A stretch of 64,000 nt of DNA from Paenibacillus sp. sptzw28 (GCF_019550795.1 NZ_CP080545.1:4808001-4872000), one strand, 5' to 3'; shown: positions 43,286 to 53,630, numbered from the stretch's first letter. Program-made: numbers and translations. Notes: generated by a model not told the origin, from the letters alone.

Positions 43286-43314
43286 ATTATAAAACTAAAG
43301 CAGGGAAACACCAA
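43286..43314 (-). promoter_or_regulatory. Promoter of the ktr operon
   Basis: TTGGTG, 17 bases, perfect TATAAT, about 45 bases before the aptamer. Confidence 0.65.
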
Positions 43315-43516
43315 ACGACGGTTTTGCAGAAAACAAACCGAATTCCGGCAAAAATAACGCCAGTTCCGTTGAAATCGGCCGGTTACTGGCTTTCTTGTCC
43401 CATTACCTCGTCCGTAAAACGAAAATGAACGGAATCGCATGGATAATTTCGGGAGAACTATGATATGGTAGATGTATGCGGTTTATTTGCTCAATACCAT
43501 TTGCAGAGGTGCACCG

Positions 43517-45136
43517 ATGAACCAATATCAGATACAGCCCAATTGGAAAATTTTTTCGTGGCTAGCACTTGCAGGAATTATTTTATATTTACTTGTTCAG
43601 GTTCTCCCGTCCACCTCCGAGGCATTCTTCGGAACCGGCAGCGAGAAAGTAATCGCGAAAAGCGAAGCCGAGCGCGCGGCAGCGGATTTTGCAGAGCGCC
43701 AGTTCAAGCAAAAGCCGGTCGAAGCGCATGCGGTCCATCAATCTGACAGCCTGCTTTACGGTTATTTGTCCAAAGAAAAGCTTCTTAACGAATATGATAA
43801 AGAGTGGGACGCCGCTTTCCCCACCGACACCTTTCAGGTGAATACGAAAATGCCCGACGGAAGTCTGATTTTCATTTATGTTCATATGCAGAAGGGTACG
43901 GTCGTCGGCTGGAATCGGTATAATGCGTCAGATTCGTCTGTTCCGGGTCCAACGGAGCAGGATGATGCAGCGTTAAAATTCGCGGTGTCGCAGGGATTTC
44001 AAGCCCGCTCTCTGAAAATCTCGAACACAAACCCGAGTACCGGTGAGGTCCGCCTCGATGTAGCGGATCATATGATCGCAGACGCGCGGCTTGTTCTGGA
44101 GGTGCGGAGCGAGAAGCTTCCGGGCGGAGGCCTAATAATTGCCAAATATGAACCGAAATTTATCGTCCCTTCAGGCTACTCCACTTATGTGGAGCAGCAA
44201 ACAAAGCTGGCATCATTTCTCTCGCTGCTCGGAAGCTTGCTCTTGTCGTTCGTTCTCTTCGTGCTCGCCATCATTTATGCATCGTTGTACAGGAAGCACT
44301 CGTCATTCAAACGCGGAATCGTGCTGAGTTTGGTTTTTCTGTTCGTATACCTCGCCAACAACATTAGCATGACGGACGGAATTCTGGCTGCAGCGGGTGA
44401 GAATCCGAACGCTGTTTCTTATGCTGTAGTAACTGTAGCCATTACCAGCATCGTAACGGTAGTAATGGCAGCTGCGGCATACTTCTCCCTTGTCGGCGGA
44501 GACGCATTGTGGAATTCGATGGGCCGCCGTTTATGGCCGCGATTTGGCGAAGCCGGCTACGGGGAATATGTATGGCGCAGCATGTGGCTCGGTTACTTAT
44601 TCGCCTTAATATTGCTTGGCCTGCAAACGGTAATTTTCATCGTTCTGCTCAATGTAACAGGCGCCTGGTCGACGACGGATGTCACCCAGTCCCCCTATAA
44701 TCTGGCCGCACCCTGGATATTTCCGATGATGGCCTGGTGTGCCGCGATTTCGGAAGAAGCCGTATACCGGTTGTTCGGAATCGGACTGCTTAAGAAGTGG
44801 TTTAAAAATACGTTCGTCGCAGCGCTCATTCCGACGATCATATGGGCACTCGGCCACGTCACTTACCCGATCTTCCCGTCTACGACCCGCTTATTCGAAC
44901 TGACGATTATCGGTCTTGCCTTCAGTTTCATGTTCGTCCGTTACGGTTTTATAACAGTCCTGTTCGCCCATGCGGTCTTCGACAGCATCATGATGGCGAT
45001 CTCGCTTATGTTCATGGGCACCGCCGTCAATATACTGACAGGAATTATATATATCATTCTTCCCATTCCGATCGCATGGTCGATTCGGTGGTTTGATAAG
45101 AGAACCCCCAAACGGGCACTAACTCTGCGAAGCTGA
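43517..45136 (+). CDS. CPBP-family intramembrane metalloprotease with large N-terminal domain
   Basis: A 539-residue membrane protein. One N-terminal TM (about 12-30), an outside domain of about 190 residues, then eight or more TM helices. The CPBP/Abi motifs are EEAVYRLFGIG (glutamates plus Arg), WALGHVTYP and FAHAVFDS. Such proteins cleave membrane substrates; the target is unknown. ATG at 43517 with AGAGGTG five bases upstream. The preceding stretch 43315-43516 has no other gene and no convincing promoter. Confidence 0.85.
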   Translation: MNQYQIQPNWKIFSWLALAGIILYLLVQVLPSTSEAFFGTGSEKVIAKSEAERAAADFAERQFKQKPVEAHAVHQSDSLLYGYLSKEKLLNEYDKEWDAAFPTDTFQVNTKMPDGSLIFIYVHMQKGTVVGWNRYNASDSSVPGPTEQDDAALKFAVSQGFQARSLKISNTNPSTGEVRLDVADHMIADARLVLEVRSEKLPGGGLIIAKYEPKFIVPSGYSTYVEQQTKLASFLSLLGSLLLSFVLFVLAIIYASLYRKHSSFKRGIVLSLVFLFVYLANNISMTDGILAAAGENPNAVSYAVVTVAITSIVTVVMAAAAYFSLVGGDALWNSMGRRLWPRFGEAGYGEYVWRSMWLGYLFALILLGLQTVIFIVLLNVTGAWSTTDVTQSPYNLAAPWIFPMMAWCAAISEEAVYRLFGIGLLKKWFKNTFVAALIPTIIWALGHVTYPIFPSTTRLFELTIIGLAFSFMFVRYGFITVLFAHAVFDSIMMAISLMFMGTAVNILTGIIYIILPIPIAWSIRWFDKRTPKRALTLRS

Positions 45137-45208
45137 GTGGTACTGTGAAGCATTGCGGAGCAAAGCGCTTCGCACAATATCAACTCGGCCAAACATCTAA
45201 AATACAAA

Positions 45209-45238
45209 AGGGAGAAACCGCTTCTCACGGTTCCTCCC
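45209..45238 (-). terminator. Terminator of uvrC
   Basis: Minus strand GGGAGGAACCG and CGGTTTCTCCC arms, then TTTTG; the stem begins inside the last uvrC codons. Confidence 0.75.
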
Positions 45239-47123
45239 TCAACGCTTCGATAATTTGCGAGGCGAGCTTCTCGCCGATCGACAGGGGCCGGAAATCTTCA
45301 ATTCCGGCCTCTTTGATTTTCTTAATGGAGCCAAAATGCTTCAGAAGCAGCTTTCGGCGTTTCTCCCCTATGCCCGGAATGGCATCCAGCCGCGAGGCAA
45401 CCATGGATTTGCCGCGCTGTTCGCGGTGGAAAGAAATAGCAAATCGGTGAACTTCATCCTGGATCCGCTGCAGCAGATAAAATTCCTGGCTGTCCCGTGT
45501 TAACGGTACGATTTCAGGGGGATCCCCAATCATTAACTGCGCTGTCTTATGCTTGGCATCCTTCACCAGGCCGCATACCGGTACGAATAAGCCGAGCTCA
45601 TTCTCCAATACGTCGAGCGCTGCGGATATTTGACCTTTACCCCCGTCGACCACAATCAGATCCGGCAGCTGCAGCCCTTCCTTAAGCACTCTTTCGTAAC
45701 GGCGCCGGACGACCTCCCGCATCGTTTCGTAATCATCCGGCCCCTTCACAGTCCGAACCTTGTATTTCCGGTACTCTTTCTTATCCGGCTTGCCGTCAGT
45801 AAAAACAATCATCGCCGAGACAGGGTCGGTGCCTTGAATGTTCGAGTTATCAAACGCCTCTATGCGGCGGATCTCCGGCAGACCAAGCGCCTCGGCGAGA
45901 CCTTCCGACGCTTTGACGGTCCGGACCTCATCGCGCTCAATGAGCTGGAATTTCTCACTTAGCGTGACCTTGGCGTTGTTAACGGCCATAGCGACCACGT
46001 CGCGCTTGCGGCCGCGCTGCGGCATGAACACTTTCACCTTCAGCCACTTCTGCAATGACACCCGAACCTCATCGGCGGCAGAGCCGGCTGCGACTTCATC
46101 CGTATGCGGCACGCCGTCGGCTGCAGCGGCGTCCGATTCCTCTTGCACCGGCGCGGGCAGCAGTATTTCCTTCGGGAGCGCCGGGTTATCACTGTAATAT
46201 TGCGTAACAAAGGTCATGAAATCGTCATACTCGTCTCCATAGAACGGAAAGGTGGTAGCGTGCCGTTCGATTAATTTGCCTTGGCGCATGTACATAATTT
46301 GTACGCACATCCAGCCTTTGTCCGTCGCAAATCCGAATACGTCACGGTCCATCTCGTCGGAGAGCGTAATTTTCTGCTTCTCCATAATGGCGTCTATGGC
46401 CATGATCTGATCGCGGAATTCTTTAGCGCGCTCAAACTCCAGTCCTTCCGCCGCTGCGGCCATTTTTCCCTGCAGCGTCTTTTTCACCTCATCGTGGCCG
46501 CCGTTCAGGAATCGGGTTATTTCCTGTACCATCGCCTCGTATGTCCCCGGGGCTATCTCATATTCGCAGGGTGCCACGCATTGACCGAGGTGGTAATACA
46601 GGCATACTTTATCCGGCAGCGTGTTGCATTTGCGCAGCGGGTACAAACGGTCGAGCAGTTTCTTTGTTTGCTGGGCGGCATATGCGTTCGGATAAGGACC
46701 GAAATATTTCCCTTTATCCTTCACGATACGGCGGGTTACCTCCAGCTTCGGGTGCTTCTCGTTTGTAATTTTAATATAAGGAAATGATTTATCGTCCTTC
46801 AACAGCACATTATAACGCGGATGATGCTGCTTGATGAGATTGCATTCCAGAATAAGAGCTTCCATATTGCTGGAAGTGACGATATATTCAAAATCGCGTA
46901 TTTCCGAGACGAGCTTCTGGGTCTTGCCGTCGTGGCTGCCGTTAAAATAGGAGCGGACGCGGTTTTTCAACACCTTCGCTTTGCCGACGTAAATAATCGT
47001 GCCGTCGCCGTTTTTCATTAAATAGCAGCCCGACTGGTCCGGCAAAAGCGCCAATTTGCTGCGGATTCTCTCCGCCGCCAGACGCTGCTCAGCCCCTTCA
47101 ACGACTCTTGGTTCCTCTTCCAT
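45225..47123 (-). CDS. uvrC: Excinuclease ABC subunit C
   Basis: Makes both incisions in nucleotide excision repair. GIY-YIG domain (about 15-100: [19 protein letters not shown]), UVR domain (about 205-240), RNase H-like endonuclease with [21 protein letters not shown] and [14 protein letters not shown], and C-terminal helix-hairpin-helix ([18 protein letters not shown]). 632 residues; an Ala/Asp-rich insert (about 335-365) is a little longer than usual. The ATG at 47123 has GGGAGGAG five bases upstream. Confidence 0.96.
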   Translation of the reverse strand: MEEEPRVVEGAEQRLAAERIRSKLALLPDQSGCYLMKNGDGTIIYVGKAKVLKNRVRSYFNGSHDGKTQKLVSEIRDFEYIVTSSNMEALILECNLIKQHHPRYNVLLKDDKSFPYIKITNEKHPKLEVTRRIVKDKGKYFGPYPNAYAAQQTKKLLDRLYPLRKCNTLPDKVCLYYHLGQCVAPCEYEIAPGTYEAMVQEITRFLNGGHDEVKKTLQGKMAAAAEGLEFERAKEFRDQIMAIDAIMEKQKITLSDEMDRDVFGFATDKGWMCVQIMYMRQGKLIERHATTFPFYGDEYDDFMTFVTQYYSDNPALPKEILLPAPVQEESDAAAADGVPHTDEVAAGSAADEVRVSLQKWLKVKVFMPQRGRKRDVVAMAVNNAKVTLSEKFQLIERDEVRTVKASEGLAEALGLPEIRRIEAFDNSNIQGTDPVSAMIVFTDGKPDKKEYRKYKVRTVKGPDDYETMREVVRRRYERVLKEGLQLPDLIVVDGGKGQISAALDVLENELGLFVPVCGLVKDAKHKTAQLMIGDPPEIVPLTRDSQEFYLLQRIQDEVHRFAISFHREQRGKSMVASRLDAIPGIGEKRRKLLLKHFGSIKKIKEAGIEDFRPLSIGEKLASQIIEALREEP

Positions 47124-47247
47124 CGGTACTCCTCCCGGCCATTTGTTCAACTTCTATTGTAGCATAGCCGCACAGCCGAGCGTCAGTATTCCTTTCATAT
47201 CGGCAGCGCTTCAGTGAAGCCGCCTCACAATTGTCACGAACGACAGC

Positions 47248-47277
47248 TTTACAATTATTCTGGAATTTGGGTATACT
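47248..47277 (+). promoter_or_regulatory. Promoter of yqzM
   Basis: TTTACA, 18 bases, TATACT, about 38 bases before the ATG. Confidence 0.6.
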
Positions 47278-47315
47278 AGGAGGAGCATTCGTCGTTTCGA
47301 GGAGGAAGTTAAACT

Positions 47316-47462
47316 ATGGAAAATGTTAGAGATCCGCGGGAGCATATTAACGAGGAACCGCGTGACGACTTCGGGGATGTCGCAATGGGCTTTGCCGGTT
47401 TCTTCGGCTTTATGACCGTCATTTTTGCCGTTGCGGTAATTATTAAATTTATCATTTCGTAA
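47316..47462 (+). CDS. yqzM: YqzM-like small membrane protein (48 aa)
   Basis: Acidic N-terminus (DPREHINEEPRDDFGDV) then one hydrophobic helix (GFFGFMTVIFAVAVIIKFIIS). Size and pattern match Bacillus YqzM. GGAGG stands ten bases before the ATG, with promoter before and terminator after, so it is an independent unit. Function unknown. Confidence 0.75.
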   Translation: MENVRDPREHINEEPRDDFGDVAMGFAGFFGFMTVIFAVAVIIKFIIS

Positions 47463-47467
47463 CAAAC

Positions 47468-47508
47468 AGGCTTCATGCAGGCGAAATTAGCCGCATGAAG
47501 CTTTTTTC
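47468..47508 (+). terminator. Terminator of yqzM
   Basis: GCTTCATGC and GCATGAAGC arms followed by six T. Confidence 0.9.
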
Positions 47509-47527
47509 TAATACGCTTTGGAAATGC

Positions 47528-47556
47528 TTGACAGAACACCATTACAGGCATACAAT
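47528..47556 (+). promoter_or_regulatory. Strong sigma-A promoter of an orphan small transcription unit
   Basis: Perfect TTGACA, 17 bases, TACAAT. It drives a unit of about 210 bases that ends at the terminator near 47770. Confidence 0.8.
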
Positions 47557-47587
47557 GACAATTACAGATTTATTGAAGGAGGCTGAT

Positions 47588-47692
47588 GTGATATGTACAC
47601 CGTACAGACGAGTTACCCAACCCACAATAGCATATGCGCAGTCTCAGTGGACCGGCCCCATTAAGGTTTCGCTATTCAAGCACCTGGATTAG
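47588..47692 (+). CDS. Candidate 34-aa peptide (or small RNA) of the orphan unit
   Basis: A textbook SD, AAGGAGG (47576-47582), is followed after five bases by GTG (47588), opening a 34-codon frame (MICTPYRRVTQPTIAYAQSQ and on, ending SLFKHLD). An overlapping ATG (47593), ten bases after the SD, opens a 23-codon frame in another phase (47593-47664). Only one is likely used. I know no homologue of either. The unit has its own promoter and terminator, so a small protein, toxin-like peptide, or sRNA are all possible. Confidence 0.4.
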   Translation: MICTPYRRVTQPTIAYAQSQWTGPIKVSLFKHLD

Positions 47693-47735
47693 CTTCCAAG
47701 CGTTTGTAATGCGATGCCAGTAACATTACCAGTCT

Positions 47736-47772
47736 AGCCGTAGGAGACCGCGCAGGTTTCTTGCGGCTTTTT
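47736..47772 (+). terminator. Terminator of the orphan unit
   Basis: AGCCGTAGGAGACC can pair over 14 positions (three G-T) with GGTTTCTTGCGGCT, then five T. Confidence 0.8.
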
Positions 47773-47824
47773 CATGTCTTTTTCGCCGGATCTCTAGTTC
47801 GAGGTGAACCGGGCGATTGACAAT

Positions 47825-47852
47825 CCGCAGAAATCATTTCTGCGGTTTTTTT
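47825..47852 (+). terminator. Second terminator upstream of the rsgA-like gene
   Basis: CCGCAGAAAT-C-ATTTCTGCGG followed by seven T. It lies only 53 bases after the previous terminator and 35 before the rsgA-like start, so it is either a back-up or an attenuator. TTGACA at 47817 could be a -35 within it. Confidence 0.8.
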
Positions 47853-47886
47853 GTGTTCCATTATAAAACAAAGGGAGATACCAACC

Positions 47887-48999
47887 TTGAATGTAAATGC
47901 AAATGTAGGTCTAAATGTAAATGATAATGAATTAGCCAAATTCGGCTGGAATGAACGCTGGCGGAATCTAATGAAGGAAGAACGTTTCAATGGCCTGATG
48001 CCTGCGCGCGTTATAGCCCAATTTGCGAATCAATACCGGATCGTGTCGGAGCAGGGAGAGCTGTCTGCAGAAGTAAGCGGCAAATTTCAATTCGAAGCGT
48101 CGGCGCGAAGCGACTTTCCGGGAGTCGGCGATTGGGTTGCAGTGCAGCCGCTGCCGGGAGAACATCGTGCTATTATCCATGCGGTGCTGCCAAGGAACTC
48201 GGTCATGGTACGTAAAGCGGCGGGCAGCGTCCCCGTAGAGCAGGTGATCGGCGCGAATATTGACACACTGCTTATCGTTAACGCGCTTAACGACGATTTC
48301 AATGTCCGCAAAATCGAACGCTATTTGATCGCCGCTTGGGAGAGCGGTGCGACTCCCGTCGTCCTCTTGACCAAAGCGGACTTATGCGAGAATACGCCTG
48401 GCCGAATTGCAGAGGTCGAGGCGATTGCTCCCGGCGTATCCGTCCATGCGGTGAGCGCCGTTCTGGACATAGGAAAGGAAGCGCTGGCACCTTACCTGCT
48501 TCCGGGCAGCACCGCCGCATTGACCGGCTCGTCCGGTGTTGGAAAGTCGACGCTGCTTAACTGGCTGGCAGGCGGGGAGCTGCAGCGCGTGCAGGACATC
48601 AGAGAGAGCGATGCGAGAGGCCGTCACACCACGACTCACCGCGAGCTGTTCCCGCTTCCATGCGGCGCAGTCATGTTGGATACGCCGGGCATGCGGGAGC
48701 TGCAGCTGTGGGACGCCGATGAGGGCTGGCAGGAAGCATTCGCTGATATTGAATTATTGGCGGAAGGCTGCAGGTTCAGAGATTGCCGCCATCAATCGGA
48801 GAACGGCTGCGCCGTGAGGATGGCGCTGGACAACGGTACGCTTGACCCGCGGCGGTTCGCAAGCTATAAGAAAACGGGCCGCGAGCTCGCTCATATGGCC
48901 CGGAAGGAGCAAACCGTAAGCCAGCGTCTGAAGAAAAACGCGGATAAACGGATGGCTTTTCAGTCCGGCCGCAACAAACGGGGCAATCTCGAGGATTAA
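47887..48999 (+). CDS. rsgA: RsgA-type circularly permuted GTPase (paralog type)
   Basis: Ribosome small-subunit-dependent GTPase involved in 30S maturation. OB domain (about 35-105), then permuted G motifs: NALN and LLTKADL (G4) before GSSGVGKSTLLN (G1) and DTPGMREL (G3). A zinc module follows: CRFRDCRHQSENGC. 370 residues. Start: TTG at 47887 with GGGAG nine bases upstream; nearby ATGs are out of frame. The N-terminus (NVNANVGLNVNDNE) is low-complexity, encoded by AATGTAAATG repeats, and precedes the FGWNERW opening typical of the second RsgA copy. The housekeeping copy is probably elsewhere. Confidence 0.85.
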   Translation: MNVNANVGLNVNDNELAKFGWNERWRNLMKEERFNGLMPARVIAQFANQYRIVSEQGELSAEVSGKFQFEASARSDFPGVGDWVAVQPLPGEHRAIIHAVLPRNSVMVRKAAGSVPVEQVIGANIDTLLIVNALNDDFNVRKIERYLIAAWESGATPVVLLTKADLCENTPGRIAEVEAIAPGVSVHAVSAVLDIGKEALAPYLLPGSTAALTGSSGVGKSTLLNWLAGGELQRVQDIRESDARGRHTTTHRELFPLPCGAVMLDTPGMRELQLWDADEGWQEAFADIELLAEGCRFRDCRHQSENGCAVRMALDNGTLDPRRFASYKKTGRELAHMARKEQTVSQRLKKNADKRMAFQSGRNKRGNLED

Positions 49000-49018
49000 A
49001 GTATTCAAACGCTGCTCA

Positions 49019-49066
49019 TAAAGCGCCCTGCCACCCGCCTTCCCCGGCGGTATACAGGGCGCTTAT
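49019..49066. terminator. Hairpin between the rsgA-like gene and yezD
   Basis: AAGCGCCCTG and CAGGGCGCTT arms with an inner GCC/GGC dyad; T runs are weak on both sides. Confidence 0.55.
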
Positions 49067-49106
49067 GCGTTTGCTTTCTCCGGAAGCCGAAATCCGGCTG
49101 CCGGAG

Positions 49107-49340
49107 CTAACCGTTAGCAGCTTTCAGGCTTTCGGTGCCGTTCCGGGTATGTGTTTGTCCCTGTTCCGCTTGCTGTTTACCGCTGCTGTTGGCGGCGTCA
49201 AACCGTTTGCGTTCGGTCCGGTCGATCTGCACGACGCGGCCGTCATGGACCGTAATAAGTACCGAACCGTATTCCAGACCGTTGACCTGCGCCCCAATGC
49301 GTTCAAGCCACTCCTCATCAAGCACGATAGGCTTTGCCAT
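49107..49340 (-). CDS. yezD: YezD-family small protein (DUF2292)
   Basis: 77 residues. The first half (MAKPIVLDEEWLERIGAQVNG... GSVLITVHDGRVVQIDRTERKRF) is the YezD core; the second half is polar and Gln/Gly-rich. YezD proteins are found in sulfur-assimilation operons, and here it closes the sulfate-uptake operon. Biochemical function unknown. GGAGGG stands six bases before the second of two tandem ATG codons. Confidence 0.8.
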   Translation of the reverse strand: MAKPIVLDEEWLERIGAQVNGLEYGSVLITVHDGRVVQIDRTERKRFDAANSSGKQQAEQGQTHTRNGTESLKAANG

Positions 49341-49363
49341 CATTATCCCTCCAGTAGCTTATA

Positions 49364-50428
49364 TTAAATATAGAACGTCATCGGATCGCCTTTAAGCGAG
49401 TTTTCCACCATTACGGCGGATTTCTCGGACACGACATACAAACGATGAATAAGTACGAATATTTCCTCCCCCGGCCGCAGCGGCTCTTGGTCCAGTGAAC
49501 GATGCGCCGAGAATCGGTTGTCGCCAACCTGTATGTCAAGCTCGAGATGAGCGCCCCGGAACGATATGTGTCGAATCCTGCCCATCACGGCAGCGGATGG
49601 AAAGACGATATCCCGCTCTCGGCCGGCCTCAACGAATTCGGGCCTGATAAGAGCCCTTGCGCCATCCATAATCGGCGTCCGTTCGAAGCCGCGCAGCAGG
49701 TTGGGCTGCTCAACAACGCTTGAATGCCCGATAAATCCTGCCACAAAAGCCGTTTGCGGCTCCGTATATATGGACATCGGCGTACCCTGCTGCTCCAATC
49801 GTCCCTGCTGAAAAATCAACATCTCATCCGCCACCTCTACTGCTTCATCCTGATCGTGCGTGACGAAGATGGAAGTAATGTCTAAAGTGCCGATCAGCCG
49901 TTTTAACCAGGTGCGAAGCTCTTTTCGCACTTTTGCGTCAATTGCGGCGAACGGTTCGTCAAGCAGAAGCAGTTCCGGACGCGGAGCAAGCGCCCTTGCA
50001 AAGGCGACGCGCTGCTTCTGTCCGCCCGAGAGCTGATGGGGATAACGATGCTCAAAGCCCCGCAAGCCCGTCAAATCAAGAAGCTCGTTAACTCTCTTCT
50101 GTATCTCGGATTTTTTGGCCTTCTTGATCTTCAGACCAAATGCGATATTTTCGAACACATTCATATGCTTGAATAATGCATAGTTCTGGAAGACAAATCC
50201 GATACCGCGATGCTGTGGGGCCAAATCATTCATCCGTATCCCATTTATGAGAACATCGCCGGAATCCGGTGTTTCAAGACCAGCCAGAACACGCAGGAGT
50301 GTTGACTTTCCTCCCCCGCTCGGACCGAGCAGCCCGATCAGCCGCCCCCGGTTAATGGAGAAGCTGACATCCGATACAGCCTTGTTTCCGCCGAACGATT
50401 TGGATACATTTCGTACCTCAATGTGCAT
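49364..50428 (-). CDS. cysA: Sulfate ABC transporter ATP-binding subunit
   Basis: Powers sulfate/thiosulfate import. Walker [10 protein letters not shown] near 37, Q-loop FQNYALF, signature LSGGQKQR, Walker [13 protein letters not shown], switch His in [10 protein letters not shown]-terminal regulatory domain (about 240-354). The start overlaps the 3' end of cysW; an in-frame GTG two codons upstream is an alternative. Member of sbp-cysT-cysW-cysA-yezD. Confidence 0.93.
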   Translation of the reverse strand: MHIEVRNVSKSFGGNKAVSDVSFSINRGRLIGLLGPSGGGKSTLLRVLAGLETPDSGDVLINGIRMNDLAPQHRGIGFVFQNYALFKHMNVFENIAFGLKIKKAKKSEIQKRVNELLDLTGLRGFEHRYPHQLSGGQKQRVAFARALAPRPELLLLDEPFAAIDAKVRKELRTWLKRLIGTLDITSIFVTHDQDEAVEVADEMLIFQQGRLEQQGTPMSIYTEPQTAFVAGFIGHSSVVEQPNLLRGFERTPIMDGARALIRPEFVEAGRERDIVFPSAAVMGRIRHISFRGAHLELDIQVGDNRFSAHRSLDQEPLRPGEEIFVLIHRLYVVSEKSAVMVENSLKGDPMTFYI

Positions 50429-51311
50429 CTTCACCGCCCCCCTCCGGGTTCATTTGAGCCGTCTTCCACTCGATGAAGCTCTTAACGATAAGCGTAGCCA
50501 GCGCAAGCAGAACGAGCAGCGATGCTACTGCGAAGGAAGCAGAAAATGAATACTCGTTGTACAATATCTCTATATGCAGCGGCAGCGTGTTTGTCTCTCC
50601 GCGAATGTGGCCCGAGACGACCGAGACGGCGCCGAACTCGCCCATCGCTCTCGCATTACAGAGAATAATGCCATACAGGAGCCCCCATTTGATGTTGGGA
50701 AGCGTGACTCGCCAGAGGATCTGCCATCCGCTCGCGCCGAGACTCGCCGCCGCTTCTTCCTCCTGCACTCCCTGCGCCTGCATAAGCGGTACCAGTTCTC
50801 TTGCCACGAAGGGAAATGTGACGAAGGTGGTAGCCAGTACGATTCCCGGCAGCGCGAAAATAATTTGAATGTCATGGTTCTGCAGCCACGGACCGAACCA
50901 GCCCTGCGCCCCGAATAGAAGCACGAAGACCATACCCGAAATCACCGGCGATATCGCGAACGGCAGGTCGATAAGTGTAATCAGAATATTTTTGCCGCGA
51001 AACCGGAACTTGCTGATCGCCCAGGCTGCAGCGACTCCGAATACGGTGTTGAGCGGGACGGCGATAGCAGCCGTAAGCAGCGTCAGCTTAAGTGCTGATA
51101 ACGCATCAGGATCGGTAATTGAGGCGAAGTATACCTCAGCGCCTTTCTTAAACGCTTCTATAAAGACCGATATCATCGGCAGCAAAACGATCAGCGCCAG
51201 AAACAACAGCACGATACCGATCAGCATCCGGCGGACGGCGGCAGATTCGGTAATATGCTTCGGACGGCGTGCAGCCTTGTCGGACAAGTGTGCGGTAATG
51301 ACTCCTGCCAT
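50418..51311 (-). CDS. cysW: Sulfate ABC transporter permease CysW
   Basis: One of two membrane subunits. Six TM helices over 297 residues; the coupling loop facing the ATPase reads [24 protein letters not shown]. Located between cysT and cysA, 13 bases after cysT. Confidence 0.93.
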   Translation of the reverse strand: MAGVITAHLSDKAARRPKHITESAAVRRMLIGIVLLFLALIVLLPMISVFIEAFKKGAEVYFASITDPDALSALKLTLLTAAIAVPLNTVFGVAAAWAISKFRFRGKNILITLIDLPFAISPVISGMVFVLLFGAQGWFGPWLQNHDIQIIFALPGIVLATTFVTFPFVARELVPLMQAQGVQEEEAAASLGASGWQILWRVTLPNIKWGLLYGIILCNARAMGEFGAVSVVSGHIRGETNTLPLHIEILYNEYSFSASFAVASLLVLLALATLIVKSFIEWKTAQMNPEGGGEDAH

Positions 51312-51324
51312 ATTCCATTGCCTC

Positions 51325-52182
51325 CTATTCCGATATAAGCCGGCGGTTGCTCCGCCATTGCAGGTAGTTAATGAGCAGCAGCATCAGGAACGAGGCGACC
51401 AGCATGACGACCGCGATTGCGGTAGCTCCCTGGTAGTCGAACTGTTCAAGCTTCGTCATGATGAGCAGCGGTGCGATTTCCGTCTTCATCGGCATATTGC
51501 CGGAGATGAATACGACCGAACCGTACTCCCCGATTCCTCTGGCAAATGCCAGCGCAAATCCGGTCAGCAACGGCGGCAGCAGCTCAGGCAGTATAATCCT
51601 GCGAAACGTGCTCCATCGGTAAGCGCCCAGCATGACTGCCGCTTCCTCCGTCTCGTTGTCAAGATCCTGCAGTACAGGCTGCACGGTACGGACCACAAAT
51701 GGCAGCCCGATAAAAATGAGCGCTACAGTAATACCGAGCGGCGTGAAAGCGACCTTGATGCCAAGCGGCTCGAGCAGCGAGCCGATCCATCCGTTCGGCG
51801 CATATATCGTTGTCAGCGCGATACCGGCTACTGCCGTCGGAAGCGCAAAGGGAAGATCCACCAGACTGTCGACCAGCTTCTTACCCGGAAATTGATATCT
51901 CACAAGTACCCAGGCAACAAGAAGTCCGAATACCAGATTCACAAGGGCTGCAAAGAACGAGGTGAGGAAGCTGACCCGATACGACGCAACAACCCGCGCG
52001 TTAGTTACCGTGTGCCAAAATTGGTCCCAGCCGAGGCCGGAAGCCTTCATAAACACGCTGGCCAATGGAATCAGCACAATGATGCTCAAATAAAAGACCG
52101 TGAATCCGAGCGACAGCCTGAATCCGGGCAGAACGCTCCTCTGCTTGTTTTTGGCTGTGGATGCAGATTTGGAACCTTTCAT
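51325..52182 (-). CDS. cysT: Sulfate ABC transporter permease CysT
   Basis: Second membrane subunit, 285 residues, six TM helices. [21 protein letters not shown] and the coupling loop [25 protein letters not shown] are typical of CysT. Follows sbp by 25 bases. Confidence 0.93.
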   Translation of the reverse strand: MKGSKSASTAKNKQRSVLPGFRLSLGFTVFYLSIIVLIPLASVFMKASGLGWDQFWHTVTNARVVASYRVSFLTSFFAALVNLVFGLLVAWVLVRYQFPGKKLVDSLVDLPFALPTAVAGIALTTIYAPNGWIGSLLEPLGIKVAFTPLGITVALIFIGLPFVVRTVQPVLQDLDNETEEAAVMLGAYRWSTFRRIILPELLPPLLTGFALAFARGIGEYGSVVFISGNMPMKTEIAPLLIMTKLEQFDYQGATAIAVVMLVASFLMLLLINYLQWRSNRRLISE

Positions 52183-52207
52183 GTGAAGTCAGCTCCTGTC
52201 CGGCGGT

Positions 52208-53329
52208 TTATGACCCCGGCGCATAAATTTGATCGAATACGCCGCCGTCTGCAAAATGTTTCTTTTGTACTTCGGCCCAACCACCGAAGTCGCCAATTGT
52301 GATCATTTTCAGCGGTGGAAATTGTGCTTTAAACTGTTCGGCCACGGAAGCGAGCTGCGGGCGGTAATAGTTCTCCGCAATCAGCTTCTGCGCCGGCTCC
52401 GAATACAGGTATTTTAAATAGGCCTCCGACACATTCCTGTTTCCGTCTTTATCGACAACTTTATCGACAACGGCTACCGGCGGCTCCGCCAATATGCTTA
52501 TAGATGGGTAAACAATTTGGAATTTGTCCTTGCCGAGCTCGTTCACGGATAGCAGCGCCTCGTTCTCCCAAGCAATAAGGACATCCCCGATGCCTTTCTC
52601 TACGAAGGTTGTCGTCGAGCCGCGGGCGCCAGTGTCGAGAACGGGAACGTTTTTATACAGCTTGGTGACAAACGCTTTCGCTTTCTCCTCGTTCCCGCCG
52701 TTTTGCCTCAGCGCATAGCCCCAGGCAGCAAGGTAATTCCAACGGGCTCCGCCGCTTGTCTTCGGGTTTGGCGTAATAACTTGAACACCGGGTTTAATAA
52801 GATCGTTCCAATCTGTAATCCCTTTCGGGTTTCCCTTACGAACGAGAAATACGATTGTAGAGGTGTACGGAGAGCTGCTGTCAGCCAACTTATTCTGCCA
52901 ATCGGGGGCAATCAGCCCTTTAGCCGCAATGGCATCTATGTCGTAGCCAAGCGCAAGCGTAACGACATCCGCCTTCAGACCTTCGACGACGGCACGCGAT
53001 TGCGCGCCTGAACCGCCATGGGACTGCTTAACGGTTACATCCTGGTTGTTCTCTTTCTTCCAATAGGCCGCAAACAGCTTATTGTAGCTTTCGTACAGCT
53101 CCCGGGTCGGATCATAAGATACGTTAAGCAGTTCCACCGGCTTCTTGGGCTCCGCCGAGGTATTGACAGAGCCGGATGATGTACCGGACCCGCTCGCAGC
53201 ATTCTTCTGTCCGTCTGAGCTGCCTGTATTGTTCGGACCGCTTCCGCACCCTGCCAGCGCGACTCCCGCAACTATGAAAACAATCAAAGCCTGCAGCGGA
53301 AAACGATTTTTCTTTTTCATGATTGTCAT
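52208..53329 (-). CDS. sbp: Sulfate-binding lipoprotein
   Basis: Extracellular substrate-binding component. Lipobox ALAGCGS (Cys about 28) after a hydrophobic signal, then a Ser/Gly/Asn-rich linker to about 60. The mature domain has [44 protein letters not shown], and [21 protein letters not shown], the sulfate-binding family signatures. The start is the ATG at 53329 with GAGGAGTG seven bases upstream. First gene of the operon. Confidence 0.94.
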   Translation of the reverse strand: MTIMKKKNRFPLQALIVFIVAGVALAGCGSGPNNTGSSDGQKNAASGSGTSSGSVNTSAEPKKPVELLNVSYDPTRELYESYNKLFAAYWKKENNQDVTVKQSHGGSGAQSRAVVEGLKADVVTLALGYDIDAIAAKGLIAPDWQNKLADSSSPYTSTIVFLVRKGNPKGITDWNDLIKPGVQVITPNPKTSGGARWNYLAAWGYALRQNGGNEEKAKAFVTKLYKNVPVLDTGARGSTTTFVEKGIGDVLIAWENEALLSVNELGKDKFQIVYPSISILAEPPVAVVDKVVDKDGNRNVSEAYLKYLYSEPAQKLIAENYYRPQLASVAEQFKAQFPPLKMITIGDFGGWAEVQKKHFADGGVFDQIYAPGS

Positions 53330-53408
53330 GTAAAAGCACTCCTCATCATCTTGTGACAGATAAATGAAAAAAATCGTTTACTCCGGTTGGTCCGGTCAGA
53401 AACTGATT

Positions 53409-53431
53409 ATTCCTACCTGTTTAGTTGGTTA
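53409..53431. promoter_or_regulatory. CymR-like operator candidate at the sulfate operon
   Basis: On the minus strand TAACC-N12-AGGAAT resembles the TA(A/T)NCC...GGAAT pattern recalled for CymR, the cysteine-metabolism repressor of Bacilli. It lies directly after the -10, where a repressor would block transcription. The match is by memory of the motif. Confidence 0.35.
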
Positions 53432-53439
53432 TGGAATGA

Positions 53440-53469
53440 ATAATAGCAATGGATAACCTTTCTTGTCAA
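53440..53469 (-). promoter_or_regulatory. Sigma-A promoter of the sulfate operon
   Basis: Perfect TTGACA, 18 bases, TATTAT. The leader to sbp is about 105 bases with no T-box or S-box features. Confidence 0.75.
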
Positions 53470-53565
53470 TCGATATTTTTATTTTTTTATGTATGTAATA
53501 AGAAATGCTTATATTAATATACCCACTCGCCATCAGTAAATATGGACAATTATGCTTTCCACAAT

Positions 53566-53596
53566 CAAAAAAGCCGGAAGCTTTATGCTCCCGACT
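53566..53596 (-). terminator. Terminator of dnaB-dnaI
   Basis: AGTCGGGAGC and GCTTCCGGCT arms (two wobble pairs), then six T on the minus strand. Confidence 0.75.
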
Positions 53597-53630
53597 TTAA
53601 ACGCTATTGAATAAATGATGGCCTGCCGTC

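Noticed and set aside
47495..47587. Upstream ATG extension of the 34-codon frame
   Set aside because: That ATG precedes the promoter, and the next in-frame ATG overlaps the -10 box; the SD fits only the GTG at 47588 or the ATG at 47593.
50869..52302. Plus-strand frame of 477 codons opposite cysT/cysW
   Set aside because: Antisense of two clear permease genes; hydrophilic, Arg-rich composition typical of shadows.
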